40,000 nt of DNA, from contig CAJNDS010002190.1 of the NCBI GenBank assembly GCA_905221605.1, positions 235,001-275,000 of the forward strand, written 5' to 3'. Under the pieces are notes generated by a model, which saw only the letters and a program-made list of their open reading frames with translations, searched no databases and was not told the DNA's origin. The stretch comes from Symbiodinium natans (lineage: Eukaryota > Sar > Dinophyceae > Suessiales > Symbiodiniaceae). The translations under genes and the position numbers were made by a program. This document shows positions 1 through 9,860 of this stretch, in pieces (position 1 is the stretch's first letter; each line of letters opens with the position of its first letter).

Positions 1-175
1 GGGTTTAAGAAATTAGGGGTTTAGGGTTTAAGAAATTAGGGGCTTGGGGTTTAAGAAACTAAGGGGGTTTAAGAAATTAGGGGTTTAGGGTTTAAGTAAA
101 TTAGGGGTTTAGGGTTTAAGAAATTAGGGGCTTAGGGTTTAAGAAACTAAGGGGGTTTAAGAAATTGGGGGTTTT
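1..175 (+). repeat. Degenerate telomere-like tandem array
   Basis: Units of GGGTTTAAGAAATTAGGG type repeat with period about 27. They alternate a TTTAGGG-like block and an AAGAAATTA block, so this is a higher-order derivative, not a chromosome end. Confidence 0.75.
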
Positions 176-576
176 TCGGGTTGCGAGTTGTGCTTAAGGT
201 ATCTAGTGCCTGAATCACATGGATGCTCCGCAGTGACCGTATGCACAAACCCTAAACCCTAAACCCTAAACTCTAAACCCTAAACACCTAAACCCTAAAC
301 CCCTAAACCCCTCAACCCTAAACCCCTTTGGGATCCCGCTGACGACGGCCCACGAGCCCTTCATTCTAGAATGATACCTAAACCCTAAACCCTAAACCCT
401 AAACCCTAGACCCTAAACCCTAAATCCTGACCCTAAACCCTAAACCCGAAATGGGGGGCTTTCCCAGAATAGCTGCACGCCTAGAGTAGAGTCTCTTTAG
501 CCCTGCCCTGGCTCTCGGACACCCCAACAGACCGATAAAGTTGAAGGCAACTTCCGAAACTTGGGGTTCCTTTGCG

Positions 577-682
577 GTTTAGGGTTTAGGGTTTAGGGTT
601 TAGGGTTTAGGGTTAGGGTTTAGGGTTTAGGGTTTAGGGTTTAGGGTTTAGGGTTTAGGGTTTAGGGTTTAGGGTTTAGGGG
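577..682 (+). repeat. (TTTAGGG)n array
   Basis: About 15 near-perfect heptamers. Confidence 0.9.
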
Positions 683-1686
683 GCAATTCACGTTCAGGTT
701 TTAGGGGTTTAGGGCTGAGGAGCTGAAATCTTGAGTTCTGCATTCTTTCTCTGTGCCAAGTGCAGTCAAGAAGAGTATGATACCCTAAACCCTAAACCCT
801 GAACCCTAAACCCTAAACCCAAAACCCTAAGCCCTAAACCCTATGAGGCCAGCATGGGCCAAGCTTCCGAAGCCGAGACCCTATGGAGTAAACCCTGTGC
901 AATCAATCTCAAAACACAGCTCTGCTTTCAGATCACCCTCAACCCTAAACTCTAAACCCTGTTACTCCGAGAGAAAGAGTACTCCATCCCTACACCCTAA
1001 ACCCTAAACCTGAAACCCTAAACCCTAAACCCGAAACCCTAAACTTAACACCCTGAACACACCAAGCATGGCCCTCGTGAGGGCAGTTTCCAGTTGTAAG
1101 AACACAACGAGGCGCCGGAACCCCGTGAAGATCTGAAAAGCCTGAAGAGTTTAGGTTTTGGGTTTAGGGTAGTTTAGGGTTATTCCAACCCAGAGCCCTA
1201 TACGCTACAAACCGACGACCCTCAGCCGGAGCCTCTTGCGGAACATATGGGCACGTCTCCATTCGCTCACCTTAGCTTGTTGAAGGCTTATGGGTAGTTC
1301 AATGCTTGCTATGAATACAGGAACACAGTTGTAAGGAAGAGGAGGCATAAAGGCATACATACATGGCATAAACCTTACATCCTTGGGGGGCGGGGTGGGG
1401 GGGGGGGGGGGGGGGGGGGGGGGTTGGAGCTAGGATCTGCGTTTAGGTTCTTATGATGCGGTAGCTTTGGCCCCCCCCCCCCCTCAACTTTGGGTTTTAG
1501 GGCTTGTGGTGAAGAACAGGCCACCTGCACAGCATCGGTATCTCCAAAGGCTTCATACAGTTTTGGGCTTAGGGCTTAGCTCTGTCGGGTTTAACCAGCG
1601 CAGATTGTACCGTGATTCATCGACAAGAAATCCTACATCAACCCGAAGCATTAAACGCTTTGGGCTTCGGTCGCCTGCACACATTC

Positions 1687-1796
1687 TTGGTAGCCCCGTA
1701 ACCATATTCTCATCAGGGTATCCCTTTTGGAAGTGGTTAGATCACAAGGGAACCTTGAACAACAAAGGGGGACAAAGGTACCACTGGGCTACCCAG
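1687..1796. mobile_element. Family A element
   Basis: TTGGTAGCCCCGTAACCATA at the left end and TACCACTGGGCTACCCAG at the right end, with a GGGAACCTTGAAC core. It borders an exon-like segment to its left that is open on both strands (minus: KRLMLRVDVGFLVDESRYNL). Confidence 0.7.
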
Positions 1797-2017
1797 CATT
1801 CCTCTAAACCCTAAACCCTAAACCCTAAACCCTAAGCCCTGAGCCCTAAGCCCTAAACCCTACACCCTAAACCCTAAGCCCTAAACCCTAAACCCTAAAC
1901 CCTAAGCCCTGAACCTCTTCTTTGCAAGAACCCCGGAAGCCCCGGCTGAGGGTTCAGGGCTTTGGATTACTCCTTGAACAGTCATACAGAAGGGCTGAGG
2001 GTTAGGGTTTAAGGCTC

Positions 2018-2155
2018 AGGGTTTAGGGTTTAGGGTTTAGGGTTTAGGGTTTAGGGTTAGGGTTTAGGGTTTAGGGTTTAGGGTTTAGGGTTTAGGGTTT
2101 AGGGTTTAGGGTTTAGGGTTTAGGGTTTAGGGTTTAGGGTTTAGGGTTGGGGTTT
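2018..2155 (+). repeat. (TTTAGGG)n array
   Basis: About 19 units, one hexamer slip. Confidence 0.9.
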
Positions 2156-2536
2156 AAGGATGATGAAGGAATTGAAATTACTTGCAGCTCTAAGCGTTTG
2201 GGTGGTGCTGATTTTGGAGTTGGGGGGGAGTATCCGAAGACTTTGGGCCACAACCCTGAACCCTGAACCCGAAACCCGAAACCCTAAGCCCTAAACCCTA
2301 AACCCGAAACCCTAAACAGGGTTTAGCCTCTACATCTCAGCTTCGGGGCTCAGCAGTTGGACTGCTTTTTGCGACAGGACCTCGGTTGTTCGGGTTTAGG
2401 GGCTTGGGTTTAAGGCATAGCGTTTAGGGCTTAGGGTTTAGGATTCAGGGTTTAGGGTTTAGGGCTAGGGTTTAGGGTTTAGGGTTTAGGGTTATGATTC
2501 AGGGTTTAGGGTTTAGGGCTAGGGTTTAGGGTTTAG

Positions 2537-3054
2537 GGACCATGGAGCCTTCGGGGGTAGGGCCTGCATTGTTGGCCCAGGGGCCACTGAGGACACCTTC
2601 ATTATGGGGCTTCCAGACTTCATGGCCGCTTAGGGTTTAGGCTTTAGGCTTTAGGGTTTAGGGTTTAGGGTTTAGGGTTCAGGGTTCAGGGTTTAGGGGT
2701 TTCGGATTCAACCCCAAATCCCCACAAACTTATCAATTCTGCCAGCGCAAGCCCCAAATAGTGTAAGACCACAAAGAGCATTCCAAGAGCCCCGTGGGTC
2801 ACCCGTGTATGTAAAGCAATCTGTTCGAACTCTCTCAACAAAGGGAATTAAGGTTTAAGGTTTAAGGTTTAGGGTTCAGGGTTTAAGGTTTAGGGGTTAA
2901 GGATGGTGGATCAAAAGGTGCAACGGCAAACTTGGCCGGCTTTATCTTTGATGATGGACGAAAGTCCGTCGGAACCACACTTGCGCACAGTCTAAACATT
3001 GTCTCGCGTGCTACTGGTCACAACAACCCAGACAAGAAAGACAATGTCTTATAA
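2537..3054 (+). CDS. 3' end of a plus-strand gene of unknown function, three exons
   Basis: Exons 2537-2627 (DHGAFGGRACIVGPG, then TEDTFIMGLPDFMA), 2697-2852 (IQPQIPTNLSILPAQ ... VRTLSTKGIK) and 2902-3054 (DGGSKGATANLAGFIFDDGR ... NPDKKDNVL, stop TAA at 3052-3054). The last intron, 2853-2901, is only 49 nt, GT-AG, and made entirely of telomere-like heptamers and octamers; both sides are in phase 0. The intron 2628-2696 would use a GC donor and is also telomeric repeat. No domain recognised. A further candidate exon lies at 2160-2255 (ITCSSKRLGGADFGVGGEYP) but its linkage is unproven. Open frames spanning all three exons in one phase make this gene likely. Confidence 0.6.
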
Positions 3055-3117
3055 TCCCTACAACCTCACACCCCAAACCCAAAACCACCCCAACTAAACC
3101 AAATCACACATCAAACC

Positions 3118-3314
3118 ATAAACCCTGAACCCTGAACCCTGAACCCTGAACCCTGACCCTGAATCCTGAACCCTGAACCCTAAACCTAAACCCTAAACCC
3201 TAAACCCTAAAGCCTAAAGCCTAAAGCCTAAACCCTAAACCCTAAACCCTAAACCCTAAACCCTAAACCCTAAACCCTAAACCCTAAACCCTAAACCCTA
3301 AACCCTAAACCCTA
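3118..3314 (-). repeat. (CCCTAAA)n array with CCCTGAA variants
   Basis: The left third is CCCTGAA units, the rest perfect CCCTAAA. It lies between the ends of two convergent genes. Confidence 0.9.
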
Positions 3315-3515
3315 CCAGAACCCTGGAAAACCCTCAATACGCGAGCGGCCTCCACCGCGCCGTACATCCCGAAAGGGCAGTTTTCCAGGTATCCGCCTCC
3401 CCGGGCTTGGGTTTGAGGTTGAGGGTTAGGGCTTAGGGTTCAGAGTTTAGGGTTTCGGGTTCAGGGTTTAGGGTTTAAGGTTTAGGGTTGAGGTTGAGCG
3501 CTTGGGCTAGGGTTT

Positions 3516-3614
3516 CTAGACCCAAGCGTAACCTAGGAGTAAAATGGATACCCTTTGGTTTAAGGGAACCTCAACCCCCCAGAAAGGGAACTACGGGCCT
3601 ACTCCGGGTCCTAG
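3516..3614. mobile_element. Family B element
   Basis: CTAGACCCAAGCGTAACCTA start and GGGCCTACTCCGGGTCCTAG end; a short TAGACCC/GGGTCCTA-type inverted terminus. Confidence 0.65.
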
Positions 3615-3689
3615 GTTTAGGGCGTCGGGTTCAGGGCTTTGGGCAAAAGGGTGTTGCGTTTAGGGCTTCCGGTTTAGGGGTGCAGGGTC

Positions 3690-4525
3690 CTCGCTTGAGA
3701 ATAGGGTGCGTAGAAGATGGTAGGATGCAACAATGCGGGAGGCAAGATGCAGCCCTCTTTGTAGCCCGGTAAGCATATTATAATAAGGGCACCCGTTTTT
3801 TTTTGGTTGGCTACTTTATAAGGGAACCCAGAAACAAAAAAAAGGGTAAAGGGTACCAGTGGGCTACCCAGCCCTTGTTGCCGCAACACCTTCGGTCGCG
3901 ATTCATCTGGGCCTCCGAAGCTTTCCCCTAAGGGCCCTTCCACCTATGTAGTGTATACCTGGGCCCTGAAGCTACTACAGGGAACCCCTTTAAGGCCCAA
4001 GAATACTATATTAAGTAGGGTATATATTTCTTGTACCCCGATAAGGACACCCGGTATGTACTAGTATATACACTCACGAAAAACATAGAAGAACCTTATA
4101 TACGCTCACCAATAACAGTAATATAAACCCTACTTCATACAGGTACATGGACCCTGAGGGTTTCATGCATCTCGGCGGCAACGTGAGGAGATGTGGATCT
4201 GGTGACGGATTCCAGGCCACAGGTTTGTGTCACACGCAGGCACGTCTGTTTTGGTAAGGCCCTCTGGCCTGAGGGACAGCACAGCAACTTCAAAGGATGT
4301 GGAGTTGTGCTGCTTGTCCTCCATGCAAGATCGGGAGAACCCCAAACCCTAAACCCTAAGCCCTAAACCCTAAACCCTAAACCCTGAACCCTAAACCTAA
4401 ACCCTAGGCCCTAAACCCTAAACCCTCAACCGCCTTTCCGAATGCGAATACAAGTAGCAGCTCCAGGTCGCGCTGGGCGCTCCACATAGAGACAGGGCTG
4501 GGCCTCAGGCGCCCTCGCGATTCAA
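3690..4525 (-). CDS. Minus-strand gene of unknown function, four linked exons
   Basis: Exons 4525-4431 ([28 protein letters not shown]), 4348-4183 ([13 protein letters not shown] ... [14 protein letters not shown]), 3927-3868 ([18 protein letters not shown]) and 3756 to about 3690 ([20 protein letters not shown]). Introns: 4430-4349 (82 nt, GT-AG, almost wholly telomeric repeat), 4182-3928 (255 nt, GT-AG, a family I element with family G nested in it) and 3867-3757 (111 nt, GT-AG, family A introner). Exon lengths of 166 and 60 nt fit the phases needed at both ends, so the frame stays open across all three introns. No protein family recognised. A possible further downstream exon is 3413-3320. 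The 5' edge abuts an AT microsatellite. The gene is convergent with the plus-strand gene ending at 3054. Confidence 0.6.
3757..3867 (-). mobile_element. Family A introner (intron of the 3.7-4.5 kb gene)
   Basis: 111-nt element with GTAGCCC and GGGCTAC ends, the TTTGGTTGGCTACTTTATAA core and an A-rich tract before GGGTAAAGGGTACC. GT of one terminal repeat and AG beyond the other serve as splice sites. Splicing joins VLRQQGL to EGCILPP in frame. Confidence 0.8.
3928..4182 (-). mobile_element. Family I element interrupted by a family G element
   Basis: The left part (3927-4009) and right end (4140-4160, AGGTACATGGACCCTGAGGG) align in order with the uninterrupted copy at 30459-30571: CCTAAGGG..., TGGGCCCT..., AAGGCCCAAG..., GTACATGGACCCT. 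The 129 bp between them (4010-4138) is a separate element whose second copy lies at 22446-22565. The whole composite fits inside a GT-AG intron. Confidence 0.65.
4349..4430 (-). repeat. (CCCTAAA)n array forming an intron
   Basis: Nearly the whole 82-nt intron between exons 4431 and 4348 is telomeric repeat. Confidence 0.7.
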
Positions 4526-4529
4526 CTGT

Positions 4530-4683
4530 TTATATAATATGTATATATATACATAGATACACACACATATATATATATATAGATAGATATAGATATAGAT
4601 ATAGATATAGACATAGACATAGATATATACATATATATATATATATATGTATATGTAGATATATATATATATATATATATACT
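4530..4683. repeat. AT dinucleotide and ATAGAT microsatellite
   Basis: (TA)n, (ATAGAT)n and (TA)n tracts. The segment precedes exon 4525-4431 of the minus-strand gene and may be part of its intron. Confidence 0.85.
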
Positions 4684-5207
4684 TTAGGGTTTAGGGTTTA
4701 GGGCCAGTTTAGGGTTTAGGGTGCGGGGGGAGGGGAGGGGGGGGGTTGGGGGGCTAAGGGCAAGCCAACCCCCCCCCCCCCCCCCCCCCGAGCACACCCT
4801 TTTCAACCCTCAACCCTCTCAACCCTCTCACTCAAGCCTGAACCCTGAGCCCTGAACCCTAACTCTCTCTCCTTGGATGGACGATACCTTATTGGTCCTT
4901 TAAAGGAGGGGGTTTCAAGAGGGGTACGTAACTCAAGGTTCCCCAATGCTCCCCACGACTCCCGAAGGCTCCCTAAGCTTCCCTATGGTTCCCTAGGTAC
5001 CTAACCCCCGTAAACCACTCACTGTTCAGGACCCGATAGCTCAAGAACCACCCAAGCCCGAAACCCCCCTCATACAGACTTCCCTAAACCCTGAGCCCTA
5101 AACCCTCTTCCCTAAATTCGAAACTCTCTCCGAAGAGGGGACCCTAAAAACCCCAAACCCTAAACCCTAAGCCCTAAACCCTAAACCCCCTAAACCCCAA
5201 AACCGCT

Positions 5208-5290
5208 GAACCGATTCCCACGATCCATCTCCCAGCCCCCCTCCAGGCCTGTCTCTGAAGTCCTTGGGCTTGGAGAGTTCAACGGGCTGA
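5208..5290 (-). CDS. Exon-like segment, possibly upstream of the 3.7-4.5 kb gene
   Basis: Minus strand AQPVELSKPKDFRDRPGGGL then GDGSWES, ending at GGTTCAGCGGTTTTGGGG. A family E-like element borders its 5' side. Confidence 0.35.
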
Positions 5291-5433
5291 GCTATATTCT
5301 CTTTGCTTAGGAGCCCCCCCCCTCCCCTCAAAAAGAAGCACACAAAAACAAAAGAAAAGTCTATACATATATATATATATATAAGAAACTATATATATAC
5401 ACATGCATATGTATATATATATATATATACACG

Positions 5434-5465
<32 letters not shown>

Positions 5466-5566
5466 AGTTCCTTATAAGGGTAACATGGGGATTGTTGTCT
5501 TCTGTTGTTATCTTCATTTTAGTTTTTGTTTTGGGGGGGAGGGGAGGTTCTTAAGCAAGTAGTAGC
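5290..5566. mobile_element. Family E-like element carrying an AT microsatellite
   Basis: TTTGCTTAGGAGC on the left and GTTCTTAAGCAAGTAGTAG on the right are family E ends. The interior holds an A-rich stretch and a (TA)n tract at about 5365-5465. The open frame across it encodes only Ile/Tyr repeats and is not a gene. Confidence 0.5.
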
Positions 5567-6002
5567 GAGGGTGCTTCGACCCTAAACCGTAAACCCCTCC
5601 CCCCCTTCTAGAGGGTGTAGGGCCAAGTTTAGGGTTTAGGGATGTTCAGGGTTTAGATAGCCCTTTTTTTATGGAGGTCGCGGAAGTAAGCTCTGACTCT
5701 GAAACTTGACCCCAATTCAGCAGCGGGATGGGCAGAAGACACTGGGCCCTAAACCCGACCCCCCGAACCCCAAAACATGCTGCATGCGCAAAACGCCCTA
5801 AATCGCCAGACCCTAAACTCCAAACCTTAACCCACAAACCCCTAAACCCGAAGCCCTGCACCCCAACGCCCAAAGCCTGAACAGCACCAAGGCTCTGTGC
5901 CCTCTGAAATTGTGGCATTTGGAGGGTTGGCTTCACGTTCCATGGAAGGAACACCTGGAACGCGTCTTGCAGGATTTGGGACTTGGGCCGCATGTGGGGT
6001 TC

Positions 6003-6076
6003 GGGTTTAGGGTTTAGGGTTTAGGGTTTAGGGTTTAGGGTTTAGGGTTTAGGGTTTAGGGTTTAGGGTTTAGGGG
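6003..6076 (+). repeat. (TTTAGGG)n array
   Basis: About 10 perfect units; a second array lies at 6507-6581. Confidence 0.9.
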
Positions 6077-6232
6077 TACCTTATTACCCCTGTGTGGAGT
6101 CGTTGGGGTTTGGGGCTTGGTGCTTATATAAGGTTCCGGGTTTGGGGCTTAGAAGTTCAAGGTGTTGAGACTTCGTCTTGTGGCTAAGGATTCGGGGATT
6201 GGCGCTTAGGAATTGACGCTTGGGGCTTAGAG

Positions 6233-6470
6233 TTTTCCGCACAGCAGCAAGTAGGACGTGTGTTACGCGCATAAAAGCAATGCTCATTCCCAACCCCACC
6301 CGCCCAAATCTCACCCATGGCTGTCTTATGACTGTCCTGTCTATGGGTGGGCTCGCGAGGACGAAGTTGCTTCTGACAAAAGGCTTACACAAATCCTCGG
6401 TTCGGGTAGTGAAGAACGGCCGATAGACAGTCCCCGTCACACATGAAGAAGCCCCGGCCCGGACCCACTG
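6233..6470. CDS. Coding-like segment, strand ambiguous
   Basis: Between two TTTAGGG arrays. Plus frame: HPWLSYDCPVYGWAREDEVA then SDKRLTQILGSGSEERPIDS and stop at 6445. Minus frame: TVYRPFFTTRTEDLCKPFVR then SNFVLASPPIDRTVIRQPWV, open for about 120 codons. Both look protein-like. The orientation of the arrays slightly favours plus. Confidence 0.35.
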
Positions 6471-6743
6471 CAAGACCCCTTTTACCGCAACTCCTCTAAA
6501 AAAGGGAAGGGTTTAGGGTTTAGGGTTTAGGGTCTAGGGTTTAGGGTTTAGGGTTTAGGGTTTAGGGTTTAGGGTTTAGGGAAATGAGGGCCTCTGAGCT
6601 GGGTCCTGGTAACCTTAAACGCCCTGCACAAACCCCAAACCCTACACCCTCACGGGAAGCTCCTAGTGAAGGCCTTTAAAAGTTTGTGGAACCCTTGAAC
6701 ACATCCCAGAGGCCCAGAAAGGCCCGGAACCCTAAGCACCCCA

Positions 6744-6821
6744 GGCTGGGGGACCCGCTACAAGAATGAAATAATTTAGCACGGCTGGTGGACCCGCTAC
6801 AAGAATGCAATAATTTAGCAC
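6744..6821. repeat. Exact tandem duplication of a 39-bp unit
   Basis: Units 6744-6782 and 6783-6821 differ at only two or so positions; both contain GACCCGCTACAAGAATG. Confidence 0.8.
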
Positions 6822-6897
6822 AGAGGCCGATGGTCCTGTGTGGCCGTTAAGCCCTAAACCCTCAAGCCTAAACTCTCAACCCTGAACCCCAAACCCT

Positions 6898-6960
6898 GCT
6901 TGGAGGTTCATGGGCACTTATAACCCCAACTAAAAGTCTACTTAGAACCCACTTAGCTAC
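6898..6960. mobile_element. Family C fragment next to a family E fragment
   Basis: One C end only (GCTTGGAGGTTCATGGGCAC). It abuts CTACTGTTTGCCTAAGAATC at 6957, the start of a family E-like sequence continuing to about 7027. Confidence 0.5.
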
Positions 6961-7204
6961 TGTTTGCCTAAGAATCCCAAAAGAATGAAAAAAACAATAG
7001 TCCCTATATTACCCTTAATGAGGAATGACATGTTTATTTTTCGGTGTTCTAGGGCCAAGGGAACCGCTGAACCTCGAAGTAAACCCCAAACCCCAAACCC
7101 CAAACTCTCAACCATTAACCCGAAACCCTCAACCCCAAACCCTAAACCCTGAGCCCTAAATCAAAACCCTAAACTCTAAACCCTAAACCCCAAACCCTCA
7201 ACCT

Positions 7205-7565
7205 TCCACCCAAAGTCAGCCCGCGGGGCCGTGTCAGGATCGAGCTTTGCTATCCTGGGCGGCACCCCCCCAGGAATAAACCCTAAACATGCCTAAACAT
7301 GCCGGAGCCCTAAGCCCTAAGCCCTAAGCCCTAAGCCCTAAGCCCTAACCCCTACACCCTAAACCCTAAACCCTAAACCCTAAACCCTAAACCCTAAACC
7401 CTAAACCCTAAAGCCCTAAACCCTGAAACCCTAAACCCTAAACCCTAAACCCTAAACCCTAAACCCTAAACTTAAGGACTGCCGGGCTCATGAGGACCTC
7501 ACGCGGCTTTGAGGGCGAAAAAGGCACGGGCTGTTTTTGTTGTGTTCGTGGCCTTTGTTCCCCCC
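7205..7565 (-). CDS. Two exon-like segments around a telomeric array
   Basis: Minus strand 7565-7480 reads QRPRTQQKQPVPFSPSKPRE then VLMSPAVLK; 7278-7205 reads PGGVPPRIAKLDPDTAPRAD then FGWK, followed by GTTGAGGG. The array 7470-7300 lies between. Linkage is inferred only from order. Confidence 0.3.
7300..7470 (-). repeat. (CCCTAAA)n array with CCCTAAG units
   Basis: Starts as CCCTAAG units and becomes CCCTAAA. Confidence 0.9.
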
Positions 7566-7798
7566 CCCCCCCCCCCCCACGATTCTTCATCTGAGTTAGG
7601 GTTTAGGGTTTAGGGTTTAGGGTTTAGGGTTTAGGGTTTAGGATTTAGGGCTCAGGGTTGTCTTCGGGGTTCGGGGCTTAGGGCTGAGGGTAAGTCCTAT
7701 AAATCCGAAACCACATGCTTAGATTTCTGGGATGCTCTATTGCACCAGGGCTCAGCAACCCTGAGCCCTGCAGCCCCATTCTCTACACTTCTTCTACC

Positions 7799-7899
7799 TG
7801 CTAGCCCAGGAACCATATTATGATAACGGCACACTTGTTTAGTTTAAAAGGGAACCTTGTACCCCAAAAAAGGGAAAAGAGTACCACTGGGCTACCAAG
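7799..7899. mobile_element. Family A element
   Basis: GCTAGCCCAGGAACCATATT at the left, AGTACCACTGGGCTACCAAG at the right. It follows a plus-strand exon-like segment, and a GC donor could be used at its left edge. Confidence 0.65.
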
Positions 7900-7917
7900 T
7901 CTAGTACCCCTAACCCC

Positions 7918-8247
7918 TAATCCGAGCTCCTGTTTAATTAAACCCCCCATATTTAAAGAAATTTTTGTTTGCCCGGATTCCCGCCGGAAGACTACTTTCC
8001 ATTACGATGGATTTCGTATGGGCCAAACCCCCCCACATTTAAAGAATTTTTGTTTGGGGGGGTTGTCAAATTTTGAAACTCTGCCTTTCGGAAAGCTTTT
8101 TTCTTCTGCAGGGATGTTTGGGTTCTTATTGTTTTTTAATAGAGAAACCATACGGGGCCATGGTCCAACTATTGCGGAACCCTGCCTTCCTTATTGTGGG
8201 GGGGGGGGGGGGGGGGGGGCCCCCCAATTAAACAGGAGCTCGGATTA
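7918..8247. mobile_element. 330-bp element with 22-bp terminal inverted repeats
   Basis: Perfect inverted ends at 7918-7939 and 8226-8247 (TAATCCGAGCTCCTGTTTAA and its complement). The flanking ACCCC at 7913-7917 and 8248-8252 could be a 5-bp target duplication, though it lies in telomere-like sequence. Inside, ACATTTAAAGAATTTTTG at about 8037 repeats a motif at about 7950. A poly-G tract (about 8198-8219) lies near the right end. An open frame crosses it, but the protein is low complexity at one end and unrecognised. Probably a non-autonomous DNA transposon. Confidence 0.65.
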
Positions 8248-8349
8248 ACCCCTGAACCCTGAACCCTAAACCCTAAACCCTACACCCTAAACCCTAAACC
8301 CTAAACCCTAGGATTTGGGGTTTAGGTTTTAGGTTTTGGGGGTTTGACT

Positions 8350-8418
8350 CCTGCAGCCCGCTCTTTTAACACCTACCCCCTACGAGCCCTCGAGGCCGGT
8401 TTACCAGAAATGGTGGAG
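8350..8418 (+). CDS. Exon-like segment, function unknown
   Basis: LTPAARSFNTYPLRALEAGL then PEMVE, ending at GAGGGTTTAG. Telomeric repeats in the same orientation lie on the right, and degenerate ones on the left. A second candidate, 7710-7797, reads LDFWDALLHQGSATLSPAAP and ends at a family A element. Confidence 0.35.
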
Positions 8419-8532
8419 GGTTTAGGGTTTAGGGTTTAGGGTTTAGGGTTTAGGGTTTAGGGTTTAGGGTTTAGGGTTTAGGGTTTAGGGTTTAGGGTTT
8501 AGGGTTTAGGGTTTAGGGTTTAGGGTTTAGGA
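8417..8532 (+). repeat. (TTTAGGG)n array
   Basis: About 16 perfect units. Confidence 0.9.
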
Positions 8533-8541
8533 TGGCGGGAA

Positions 8542-8697
8542 TACTTGGAGGTTCATGGTACTTAGTGACCCAATTACCCAATTAGAACTGCACTTCTAAC
8601 CCAATTATCACCCTAGTAGAGTACTTAAGTGGATTATGTATGGTGGGTTACAACTAGCAATTATCATGGGTTACTAAGTACCCTGAACCTCCAAGTA
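8542..8697. mobile_element. Family C element, 25-bp inverted ends
   Basis: TACTTGGAGGTTCATGGTAC at the left and GTACCCTGAACCTCCAAGTA at the right. AT-rich interior with no open frame of note. Copies at 17383, 23202, 32920 and a partial one at 6898. Confidence 0.75.
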
Positions 8698-8739
8698 GTT
8701 GGTACTGGTTGAAACGATGGGTATGAGTGGGAAGCGCGC

Positions 8740-8925
8740 AAAGGTGGAAATCACAAGAGGTGTTGAGCAAGGTTGGCAAGGTCGCACAAGTGAGTGATGG
8801 TCATGGGAATGGTCGCGCTAAGGCAGTCGAAACCAAAATCCAAGAGCGCCCCACTGAGAGTGCCAGTCAATTAGGGTTTAAATTTAGATACTACGGGATG
8901 CCTGGACTCGCAGAAGCTCTAAACC
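8740..8925 (+). CDS. Exon-like segment, function unknown
   Basis: Plus frame open: LSKVGKVAQVSDGHGNGRAK, then VETKIQERPTESASQLGFKF and RYYGMPGLAEAL, running into CCCTAAA repeat. Directly right of a family C element. Another plus frame (MSGKRAKVEITRGVEQGWQG) is open over the first part, so an intron or frameshift may lie near 8790. No family recognised. Confidence 0.4.
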
Positions 8926-9285
8926 CTAAACCCTAAACCCTAAACCCAAAGCCCTAAACCCTAAAACACTAAGCCCTAGACCCAAAAGCCGCTGAAATCC
9001 ATGAGAACAGGGGTTGCAAGTGAGCTTCCAATCGTGTTGACTCCATCGCCCGTCCTGCCCAGAATGCAACCGACGGCTGATTCAGGGTTTAGGGTTTAGG
9101 GTTTAGGGTTTAGGGCTTTAGGACTTAAAGGGCGTTAAGGTTAGGGTTGAGGATGGTTTTAGGTCTTTAGGCCTTAGGGCTTTAACTAGCGGAAAAAGGA
9201 GGGGGCGTGAAGGCTTCAAGGACTTTACGAGCTTTCAGGGTTTGGGGTTTACCCTAAACCCTAAACCCTAAACGCATGTACCTTC

Positions 9286-9345
9286 CCGAGTCTCATAGGG
9301 GCCGCCAGGGGCTCTTGAAACTCTTGAATGGGCTCTGCCAGGGCT
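9286..9345 (-). CDS. Exon-like segment, function unknown
   Basis: The minus strand reads TLQALAEPIQEFQEPLAAPM then RLGK and ends at a good GTACATG donor that leads straight into telomeric repeat (9275-9240). Confidence 0.4.
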
Positions 9346-9860
9346 TGAAGAGTTTGGGGTTCGAAGGGTTTAGGGTTTAGGGTTCTCGGGTTCGAAACAA
9401 CTAAACCCTAAACCCTAAACCCTAAACCCTAAACCCTAAACGGTTTAGGGTACCGAGTTCCAATTGTTACCCACCACCTAAACTAAGTCCAAGCTCACTA
9501 ACACCTGACATTTTTCTAGTTTGTCCGGTAGGGTTGACATGAATAAGGGGTGCGCCCTCTGTGTTCCTATTATGGCGAAGGCGAATTGCAGAAAGGCCGC
9601 AAACTCTCAAACGTCTGAACCTTTGAGAATACAATGGCCTATTTAGCAAGAATCTGCTTCGCGGGCAGATGATTTTGTAACTGGATGGTAAATTTGGGTT
9701 TAGGGTTAAGGATTTTGGGCTTAAGGTTGAGGGTTTAGGGCTTTGGGTTTTGGGTCTGGGGTTGCCATCGGAGAGGCTAGAAGTGATGATCAAAAGTTAC
9801 TCACCGATTTGGTGCTTACATCATCCTACGCACCAAACCCGAAAAGTGGACCATGTGACG

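Larger units (their letters stand above)
176..2150. other. Mosaic of short unique segments and telomeric arrays
   Basis: Arrays at 246-320, 377-450, 577-682, 782-845, 960-1050 and 1804-1915. Unique segments are 40-190 bp; several are open (plus 1192-1305: YTLQTDDPQPEPLAEHMGTS), but none could be chained or identified. One family A element at 1687-1796. Confidence 0.6.

Noticed and set aside
1-175. A chromosome end (true telomere)
   Set aside because: Arrays occur throughout the window in both orientations and are short and degenerate; no terminal array is seen at either edge.
5303-5554. Open frame of 83 codons with Ile/Tyr runs
   Set aside because: It is translated (TA)n microsatellite within an element.
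7820-8248. 142-codon plus frame
   Set aside because: It runs from a family A element into the TIR element at 7918 and ends in poly-Gly; no homology or plausible start.
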